The notes under the pieces: generated by a model
Seen by the model: the letters and a program-made list of their open reading frames with translations, nothing else
Told to the model about the DNA's origin: nothing
The model's database searches: none
From: an uncultured Bdellovibrionales bacterium
GTDB lineage: Bacteria > Bdellovibrionota > Bdellovibrionia > Bdellovibrionales > JAMPXM01
NCBI GenBank assembly: GCA_937927435.1
Contig: CALBDW010000187.1
Coordinates: 1 to 21,150 of the forward strand
Direction of reading: 5' to 3'
Length of the DNA stretch: 21,150 nt
Program-made: the position numbers and the translations under genes
Shown here: positions 15,216 through 21,150 of the stretch, in pieces
Layout: each line of letters opens with the position of its first letter
Numbering within the stretch: position 1 is the stretch's first letter

Positions 15216-15257
15216 GGTGGGGCGATCATACTCGATGCGCGAAGGAAAAACCAAGTT

Positions 15258-16166
15258 ATGAGCACCGATTTATTGCTGCCGTTAATTTATATCCTGATTG
15301 CGGGATTTTCCGTCTATTGGACGCTCATGGTGATCTTCGGCAAGAACGAAGACATGAAAGTCCTGCAATGGGCTTCCGGAAACGCGCCGGTCAAGTCGAA
15401 GTCCCCCGCAATCGAGATCTCGCGCACGCTCACCCACCAATTCACGATTCAACATGCGGTGCGGATCAAAAACCCGCGCTACCGCAAGAAAATCGAGAAC
15501 TTGATCCTCACCAGCGGCCTCAGCGCCGAGCTGAACGTCGACGAGTTCATCGGGATCAAAATCCTGTGGGGCGTGCTGCTACCCATCGTGCTCATCATCC
15601 TGAACTTCGCTTTGCAACTGAATTACCCGTACATCTTCTTCCTGTTCGTGATCCCGATCGGCTGGCACTTCCCGAACATGCACGCCAAAGCGATGCGGAA
15701 TAAACGCGTCGCCAGCGTCCGCGCGGACCTTCCGTTCTTCATCGACCTGCTCGCTCTCTCGACCGAGGCCGGGCTCGATTTCACGGGGGCCATCCAACGC
15801 ATCGTCGAAAAATCGCGCGGCACCGGAAGCGTTCTTGCGGAAGAACTCGAACAAGTCCTGCGCGACATCGCCCTCGGCAGCTCGAGGGCGCAAGCGTTAC
15901 GCGGGCTCGCACACCGGCTTGACATGTCCGAGATCTCCAGCTTCGTCAACGTCGTCATCGACGCCGACGCGACAGGTGCGAGCATTTCGAAGGTATTGAA
16001 AGACCAATCGGCGCAAATGCGGCTCGAACGCTTCGTTCGCGCCGAGAAAGAGGGGGCGAAAGCGTCGCAAAAAATTCTGATCCCGTTGATGTTTTTCATC
16101 ATTCCGGCGGTGTTCATCGTGGTTTTCGCGCCGGTCGCTCTCAACTTCATCTACGGAAACAACTAA
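15258..16166 (+). CDS. tadC: TadC-like inner-membrane protein of a Tad/Flp pilus system (T2SF domain)
   Basis: The 302-residue inner-membrane protein has hydrophobic segments at about 7-27, 104-124, 125-140 and 272-297. The type II secretion F domain (about 150-295) is clear: SVRADLPFFIDLLALSTEAGLDFTGAI is diagnostic of TadB/TadC, followed by EQVLRDIALGSSRAQALRGLAHR and a conserved ILIPLMFFIIPAVF end. TadC pairs with TadB as the platform for the TadA ATPase in Flp pilus assembly. Neither TadB nor TadA is downstream in the window, so they lie elsewhere or across the edge. AAGGA lies 11 bases before the ATG. It heads the plus-strand operon with the DUF192 and FHA genes. Confidence 0.9.
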   Translation: MSTDLLLPLIYILIAGFSVYWTLMVIFGKNEDMKVLQWASGNAPVKSKSPAIEISRTLTHQFTIQHAVRIKNPRYRKKIENLILTSGLSAELNVDEFIGIKILWGVLLPIVLIILNFALQLNYPYIFFLFVIPIGWHFPNMHAKAMRNKRVASVRADLPFFIDLLALSTEAGLDFTGAIQRIVEKSRGTGSVLAEELEQVLRDIALGSSRAQALRGLAHRLDMSEISSFVNVVIDADATGASISKVLKDQSAQMRLERFVRAEKEGAKASQKILIPLMFFIIPAVFIVVFAPVALNFIYGNN

Positions 16167-16179
16167 GTGAAGGAACACC

Positions 16180-16548
16180 ATGGGGCGATTGAGGCTTGAA
16201 AACAAAACCAAAACAATCGAGGTTGCGAACAATGTTCGTGTCGCCCGCACATTCTGGCAACGCGCCAAGGGCCTGCTCGGCGAAAAATCCCTGCCGGAAG
16301 GACACGCCCTTTGGATTCAAGGCTCCGACCTCGTCGGCTGCAACAGTATTCACACCTTCTTCATGCGTTTCCCGATCGACGTCATTTTCGTCGACCGGAA
16401 TTTGAAAGTGACGAAAGTCTACCGGAATCTCGGACCGTGGCGCGTAACATGGCCCGCGCCGGGCGCGCACTCGGTTTTCGAACTGCCGGCCGGCTCGTTG
16501 TCGCTCCATACAGTGGAAGTGGGGGATCAGCTCTATGTGGGGAATTAG
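16180..16548 (+). CDS. DUF192 protein
   Basis: The 122-residue small protein contains the DUF192 (COG1430) pattern: WQRAKGLLGEKSLPEGHALWI, then GCNSIHTFFMRFPIDVIFVD (53-72), where Cys-x-Ser-Ile-His-Thr and the Ile-Asp-Val pair are the family hallmark, and a C-terminal ELPAGS. The function of DUF192 is not established. No signal peptide is seen, although many relatives are exported. AAGGA precedes the ATG by six bases. The gene lies 13 bases after tadC and its end overlaps the next gene by 14 bases, so it is part of the Tad/FHA operon. Confidence 0.9.
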   Translation: MGRLRLENKTKTIEVANNVRVARTFWQRAKGLLGEKSLPEGHALWIQGSDLVGCNSIHTFFMRFPIDVIFVDRNLKVTKVYRNLGPWRVTWPAPGAHSVFELPAGSLSLHTVEVGDQLYVGN

Positions 16549-18199
16549 GATTCTCTCCGGTCCGCAGGCCGGCCAAATTTTCCCTTTGAGCAACGGCCAG
16601 CATGTCATAGGCCGAGGGCCGAGTTGCGCGATAAAAATCAATTCGAATTCCGTTTCAAAAGAGCACGCGTCCATCCTGGTGACCGACGACAAGGTCATCA
16701 TTACAGACCTCAATTCGCGTAACGGGACCTATGTCAACGGCGTAAGAATCCAGAATCAAAGGATCGATGTCGGCGACAAGATCGGCCTCCACGATGTTAT
16801 GCTCGACCTCGTCAACGTGCCGACGGCGTTCCGGGGCAACCACATCATCGCGCCGACGCCTTACGGCTCTTACCAAGCGCCGCCGCCGGCCTGGGCCGGA
16901 AACCTCGCGCTTCAACAGTATCCGGGCCAGCCATACGCGCAGATGCCATCTCCCACGCTGGGCGCGCAACCGCACGCGGAGCACGTGCCTCCGCAAACAG
17001 CCGCTCCTCTAGCTGAACAGGCGGTGCCGGCGAATTCGGTCTCGGCGCTCATCCACAACTTCAAGGTGTATGTCGACACCGTCGCGATGCCCGGCGTATA
17101 CACCGTTGTTAAAACCATGCCTTTCCGTTACGCCATCCTCGCGATGGTGTGTATCTACGTTCTCATCGTAACGGCGCTTTCGACGGTTCCGGTCGTGAAC
17201 ACGACCAAACAAAACATCAAGCAAGAAAGCATCCGCCGGGCTAAAACGATCGCGCGCAACATGGCGGCGGTGAACCGGAAAGCGGTGATTGAGGACAACG
17301 AAACGCGCATGTCCGTCCGCCAGGCGGAGCTGGAAGAAGGAATCACGAGCGCCATGATCATCCGCGCCTCCGACGGCACCATCATGGCTCCCGCCAATAA
17401 GCGCGGTGAGTTCGTCAACAGACCGTTCGTACAGAAAGCGCGGCGCGAAGAAAAAGAAATGGCGGAGTTCATCGACGATTCGAACCTCGCCGTCTCCGTT
17501 CCCATCACGGTTTACAGCCCCGAGACCGGCAACCAAAGTGTCGTCGCATACGCTATGGTGTTTTACGACGTCGGGGCGCTCGCGATGAGCGGTGGGGCCA
17601 CTTTCGCCCTTTTCATCCAGACGCTCGCGATCGCCCTCCTCATCGGGGCTCTGCTCTACTTCTTCCTCTATAAGGTCGTCGAACACCCCATCGAAGTTTT
17701 GAACACGAACCTCGATGACGCCCTGAGGGAAGGGCGCGACGACATCACGACGGATTACCAATTCCCTGCGCTCGAGAAGCTCATTTCAAATATCAACAGC
17801 GCTTTGAGCCGGATCGACCGCAGCGGAGGAGCCCAAGTGGTGAACTTCGTCGTCAATCGCGACCTGGAGGCCGCCAACATCGTGCGCATGCTGCAGGCGG
17901 CGGCTCTCGCCATCAACGCCCTCGACGATCGCGTGATCGCGACGAACCCCGCGTTCGACCAGCTTGTGGGCGGCGGCTTGAATCTCGCTGGCCGGCCGAT
18001 CACTGACATTCCGGACGTCGCCCTGCAAGAGAACTTAAGGGATCTGATCCCGCGCATGCGCATGTCGGCCGGGGAAATCGCGACAAGCCAAATTCCGTTC
18101 TCGGGTCATTCCTACGAAATCAACGGTCAGGCCGTAATGGGATCCTCCGATCCCGCTTATTACCTGATCGTCATTAATCCTGCGGAGTCGTACGAATGA
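16535..18199 (+). CDS. FHA domain transmembrane sensor protein with a PAS-like C-terminal region
   Basis: The 554-residue product has, in order: a cytoplasmic FHA domain (about 1-95: IGRGPSC at 25-31, SKEHA at 41-45, SRNGTYVNG at 61-69), a Pro/Gln-rich linker (105-165), a membrane segment (198-219), a periplasmic region (about 220-354) resembling a sensory Cache-like domain, a second membrane segment (356-379), a short HAMP-like helical region (380-430), and a PAS-like region (about 445-550, AINALDDRVIATNPAFDQLV). FHA domains bind phosphothreonine peptides. No kinase, cyclase or methyl-accepting output is present. The gene overlaps the DUF192 gene by 14 bases and the next FHA gene by four bases. 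A role in assembly or regulation of the Tad machine is inferred from context. Confidence 0.86.
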   Translation: MWGIRILSGPQAGQIFPLSNGQHVIGRGPSCAIKINSNSVSKEHASILVTDDKVIITDLNSRNGTYVNGVRIQNQRIDVGDKIGLHDVMLDLVNVPTAFRGNHIIAPTPYGSYQAPPPAWAGNLALQQYPGQPYAQMPSPTLGAQPHAEHVPPQTAAPLAEQAVPANSVSALIHNFKVYVDTVAMPGVYTVVKTMPFRYAILAMVCIYVLIVTALSTVPVVNTTKQNIKQESIRRAKTIARNMAAVNRKAVIEDNETRMSVRQAELEEGITSAMIIRASDGTIMAPANKRGEFVNRPFVQKARREEKEMAEFIDDSNLAVSVPITVYSPETGNQSVVAYAMVFYDVGALAMSGGATFALFIQTLAIALLIGALLYFFLYKVVEHPIEVLNTNLDDALREGRDDITTDYQFPALEKLISNINSALSRIDRSGGAQVVNFVVNRDLEAANIVRMLQAAALAINALDDRVIATNPAFDQLVGGGLNLAGRPITDIPDVALQENLRDLIPRMRMSAGEIATSQIPFSGHSYEINGQAVMGSSDPAYYLIVINPAESYE

Positions 18200-19209
18200 G
18201 TTCTCCGGCGCTGGCGATCACACCGAAAACGGGATTCAAATTCGTACTGACGGTACGACAAGGCCCTGATGCCGGCGCCGTATACCAACTTCTTCCTCCG
18301 CGGGTGGCGATCGGCCGCGGATCCGATTGCGACGTTATTTTGAAAGATCCGCGCGTGAGCCGCAGCTCCGCCGTGATCGAATTCTCAATGGAACAGATCA
18401 CCATCCGGGACGTCAGCACCCGCAACGGACTGTACGTCAACGGAGAAAACGTCCTTCAGGCATCGATTAAAGACGGTGACATCATCCACATCGGCGACAC
18501 GCAAATGGCTTTTTCGGTCGAGGCGATTCCCCTTCCCCCGCCCACCTTTCCCTCGACACCACGGCCTTTCACGCCTCCTTTCCCCGGCGTGCCACCGGCC
18601 GGCGGCCCACATGCGGCTAGCGCTCCACCACCGCCGACGCCGTCTTACGCTCCGAGCGGTCTTTCGGGGCGCCAGAAGTTTTATATCGGCCTAGGGATTT
18701 TGGTGCTCGGCCTCGTTTATCTGCTGACGTCCGAAACGCCGAAACAGAAGGAAGAGCAAACGCTCCGGACCGTCGAGCAGATCGAGCAGGAGATCCAAGA
18801 GTCGGAACAACGGATCGAGGAACTCATGCAAAAACGGGTCTTTAAGAATAACGAAGAGAAAGTCCGCTTCGAAGAAGCCAACCGGCACTTCATCGAAGGG
18901 TTCCGCGATTACCAGAAGGCCCAGTATATGCGGGCGCTGCGCTCGTTCGAGACCGCCAAAACGATCGACCCCAAACATCCTCTGGCGGCCCGCTATTATA
19001 AGCTGGCGGAAAAGAAACGCGACGAACTGGTGGCCGAACTTACCTTGGAAGGACGCCGTTACCGCGAAAAGAAAATGTACGCGCGTTGTTCGGCCCAGCT
19101 CGAGAAAGTGATGAGCATGATCCCGAACAAGCAAGATTTGAAATACAAGGCCGCTGAAGCACTCAAAAACGAGTGCGACAAACTGGCCGAACAAAGGTTC
19201 GTGTACTGA
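18196..19209 (+). CDS. FHA domain protein with transmembrane segment and TPR-like C-terminus
   Basis: The 337-residue product has a cytoplasmic FHA domain (about 14-110): IGRGSDCDVIL (39-49), VSRSSAVI (54-61) and STRNGLYVNG (74-83). The usual His of the S-R-x-H signature is Ser58 or Ser59, which may affect phosphopeptide binding. A Pro-rich linker (111-155) precedes one membrane segment (161-178). The remainder (180-337) is helical: a Glu/Gln-rich coiled coil (184-213), then TPR-like helices (about 225-275 and 280-332) with YMRALRSFETAKTIDPKHP. By topology, the FHA faces the cytoplasm and the TPR part lies in the periplasm. It starts in a four-base ATGA overlap with the preceding gene. Possible role: scaffold linking cytoplasmic phospho-signals to a periplasmic protein complex. 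Confidence 0.86.
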   Translation: MSSPALAITPKTGFKFVLTVRQGPDAGAVYQLLPPRVAIGRGSDCDVILKDPRVSRSSAVIEFSMEQITIRDVSTRNGLYVNGENVLQASIKDGDIIHIGDTQMAFSVEAIPLPPPTFPSTPRPFTPPFPGVPPAGGPHAASAPPPPTPSYAPSGLSGRQKFYIGLGILVLGLVYLLTSETPKQKEEQTLRTVEQIEQEIQESEQRIEELMQKRVFKNNEEKVRFEEANRHFIEGFRDYQKAQYMRALRSFETAKTIDPKHPLAARYYKLAEKKRDELVAELTLEGRRYREKKMYARCSAQLEKVMSMIPNKQDLKYKAAEALKNECDKLAEQRFVY

Positions 19210-19225
19210 GAAAGGAAGTTGAAAC

Positions 19226-21150
19226 GTGTATCGCCTGAAGCTGCTACAACACGGCAATGAAGTTCAGGAGCTGCTCCTCGAAAACGGGCGCGAGTACACG
19301 TTCGGCCGCGGTGATGACTGCGACGTCAGACTCGAAAACCAGAGCGGCATCTCGCGCGCGCATTTCAAACTGGCCGAGGAAAACGGCCAATGGTGCGTGC
19401 TCGTTCTTTCAAAATTCGGCGGCGTTCTGCACTCCGGACAGCCCGTCGAGCGCCTCGCGCTTGAGCCCGGCATGGTGTTCAAGCTCGCCAGCTACGACTT
19501 CCAGTTTCTCGAAGCTGCGACAGCGGAGGAGGAACAACCGCAAGCTGCGGCCCTACCCGCCACCATTGAAATCGAAAACCAGGAAGCCGCCGATCCGGCA
19601 GGCGCCGTCGCCGGAGGGGCCGTCGCCTCCGCTGCCGTCGGCAGCGACCTCCCCGCCATTTCGGAATTCGCCGGAAATGATGAGGTAACGAGAATCGCCA
19701 GTGTCTCCAAGGAAGTTCCGTTCCTGCGCATCATTTACCCGAGCGGCCGTGAAGAAAACATTGAACTCAAAGGCCGCCGCTGGACGGCTGGTCGCGAAGA
19801 AGGCGTCGACGTCCCCTTGCAAGACCGCAAAGCGAGCCGGCGCCACTTCGAAATCACCTCGACTCCCGAAGGCTTCTTCATTCGCGATTTACGAAGCTCC
19901 AACGGCACGCTGTTGAACGGAATCGCTATTTCGGCCGACGTTCCCCATCCGATCAAGAGCGGTGACGTCATTCAGGTCGGCCGGATCGTCTGCCACTTTG
20001 AAATCCGCGATCCCGAGTTCACGAAGCGTCTCATGGTCGTCGCGCCGCATGCGCTGGCTGACCAGCCGCTCGTCGTCGAGAACCCTTACGAGATGATCAA
20101 TTATCCGGTCGTTTCGGGCCAGGGCGGCGCCGTACGCGTCGATCAAGGCGGACCTCTGGCACCCTTGATGTCGCAAATCGACTCTCTACCGTTCGTCAAT
20201 CAGCTTGAGGGCGAAAAGAAAAAGAAAGCGAGATTCTGGATTATCGTGGCCGCAGTGCTCGTTCCGCTCGTGCTTCTCATGATGTTCTCGGGCGATCCGC
20301 AACCTTCGAAGCCGGCGGAAAAAGGCAATACCGCTTTCGAGAAACTCACTCCCCAGCAACAAAAACAGGTGAAGGAACTCTATGTACTCGCCGTCAACCT
20401 GTACATGCAGCAAAAACTCGCGTTGGCGGCGGCCCAACTGCAAAGCCTTCACCAAATTCTCCCTGAAGGATACGAAAACTCGCTCGCTATGGCCGCGGAA
20501 TGTGAGAAACAGGCCGATCTCGAACGCACGCTGCGCGAACTCGAAGAAGACCGCCGGCGCCGCGAGGAGATTCGCCTGAAGGTCGAAAAGAACATCCGCG
20601 ACTGTGAACCTCTCTCACAACGCACGTACAGCATGGAGGAAATGACAGCCTGCCTGCGGGTGGCGCTCGAGCTTGACCCGGAAAACTCGCTGGTCCGCGA
20701 ACTTCTGGCCCGAGTCGAAAGACGGATCGAACAAAAACGCCTGGCGGACATCGAACGCCGCGAATACGCTGCCCGGGTCGCCAAAGGAAAAGCCTTGTAC
20801 CAACGCGCTCAAGCTCTCGAACTCGAGGGTGAATACCTCGACGCGCTCGAAGCTTACCGCAAACACGCCGAATCGCCCTATCCGGACCCCGAAGGGCTCA
20901 AGGCCATTTCGCAACGGCAGATCATCGCCATTTCTAGAAAGATGAACGAGCGCGTGAACGATGCCCTTCGCGCGGCCGAAGCGGCCTATGGCGCCGGCAA
21001 ATATCGCGAAGCGATCGACCACATCGAACAGGCGAAGAAATTGGATCCACGTAACACCGAGGCCGCTGAGCTGAACGCGAGATACCGGCGCGAAATCACC
21101 GCAAAAATGCGCGAGATGTACCAAGAGGCGATCATTAGCGAAGGACTCGG
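19226..21150 (+). CDS. Double-FHA transmembrane protein with TPR-like repeats, partial at right edge
   Basis: A GTG at 19226, with AAAGGAAG seven bases upstream, opens a frame that stays clear for 641 codons to the window end without a stop. The order is: FHA1 (about 1-95, FGRGDDCDVRL at 26-36, ISRAHF at 42-47, but SKFGGVLHSG where Asn-Gly is normally found), an Ala/Glu-rich linker (98-160), FHA2 (about 165-262, AGREEGVDVPL, SRRHF at 204-208, SSNGTLLNG at 224-232), a membrane segment (336-354) after a Lys-rich stop, a charged coiled coil (430-455), and TPR-like helices (about 470-640, including AAYGAGKYREAIDHIEQAKKLDPRN). It probably anchors a periplasmic TPR scaffold with tandem cytoplasmic FHA domains. 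It continues beyond the window, so its full length is unknown. Small open frames in the other five frames across this region are shadows. Confidence 0.88.
   Translation, partial: MYRLKLLQHGNEVQELLLENGREYTFGRGDDCDVRLENQSGISRAHFKLAEENGQWCVLVLSKFGGVLHSGQPVERLALEPGMVFKLASYDFQFLEAATAEEEQPQAAALPATIEIENQEAADPAGAVAGGAVASAAVGSDLPAISEFAGNDEVTRIASVSKEVPFLRIIYPSGREENIELKGRRWTAGREEGVDVPLQDRKASRRHFEITSTPEGFFIRDLRSSNGTLLNGIAISADVPHPIKSGDVIQVGRIVCHFEIRDPEFTKRLMVVAPHALADQPLVVENPYEMINYPVVSGQGGAVRVDQGGPLAPLMSQIDSLPFVNQLEGEKKKKARFWIIVAAVLVPLVLLMMFSGDPQPSKPAEKGNTAFEKLTPQQQKQVKELYVLAVNLYMQQKLALAAAQLQSLHQILPEGYENSLAMAAECEKQADLERTLRELEEDRRRREEIRLKVEKNIRDCEPLSQRTYSMEEMTACLRVALELDPENSLVRELLARVERRIEQKRLADIERREYAARVAKGKALYQRAQALELEGEYLDALEAYRKHAESPYPDPEGLKAISQRQIIAISRKMNERVNDALRAAEAAYGAGKYREAIDHIEQAKKLDPRNTEAAELNARYRREITAKMREMYQEAIISEGL

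Noticed and set aside
17009..17761. 250-codon reverse-strand ORF
   Set aside because: Antisense shadow of the FHA/PAS gene, composed of His/Arg/Asp-rich low-complexity sequence.
1..21150. Search for tRNA, rRNA, CRISPR repeats, insertion sequences and toxin-antitoxin pairs
   Set aside because: I found no cloverleaf-like tRNA, no regularly spaced repeats, no transposase motifs or flanking repeats, and no paired small genes.

Overview
The window reads as chromosomal DNA of a Gram-negative, probably free-living or predatory delta-type proteobacterium. My best guess is a Bdellovibrio-like member of Bdellovibrionota. The guess rests on the mix of envelope genes (an L,D-transpeptidase, an AmpG permease, an acidic lipoprotein), a Tad-type pilus gene joined to a run of membrane FHA proteins, and a stand-alone FliG-C-like protein. 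It is an inference from gene content, not a phylogenetic result. Coding density is high. The longest stretch without a gene is about 210 bases (4293-4504). I see no tRNA, rRNA, CRISPR array, insertion sequence or prophage.

Layout. 1-83 (minus) is the start of a cyclic-nucleotide-binding protein cut by the left edge. It faces away from an exported protein of unknown function (209-823). 886-3458 is a compact three-gene ABC-2-type exporter, one ATPase followed by two different permeases. 3570-4292 encodes a FliG C-terminal-like protein with a coiled-coil tail. 4505-6817 holds an exported L,D-transpeptidase, a TrmB-like methyltransferase and a 2-oxoglutarate/Fe(II) oxygenase with a TonB/AgmX-like C-terminal domain. 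An alpha/beta hydrolase (6831-7664, minus) converges on that group and diverges from ampG (7753-9015). A two-CBS protein (9019-9507, minus) lies back to back with ampG. Then come a plant-type asparaginase (9624-10481), a CDP-alcohol phosphatidyltransferase (10597-11136), an acidic lipoprotein (11280-12014) closed by a clear intrinsic terminator, and argS (12107-13888). The yggS and maf pair (13916-15215, minus) overlaps.

The right-hand block (15258 to the window end) is a tightly packed plus-strand operon: tadC, a DUF192 gene, and three successive membrane proteins with cytoplasmic FHA domains. The first is FHA-TM-sensor-TM-PAS-like, the second FHA-TM-TPR, and the third FHA-FHA-TM-TPR, running off the right edge. 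Junctions overlap by 14 and 4 bases or have strong ribosome-binding sites, so the five genes are probably co-expressed. This is the most interesting system here: a Tad/T2SF-type machine with a phosphopeptide-recognition scaffold built into the inner membrane. The catalytic parts (TadA ATPase, kinase, phosphatase) are not in the window.

The L,D-transpeptidase (periplasmic cross-link remodelling) and AmpG (muropeptide import) both belong to peptidoglycan turnover but are in separate transcription units.
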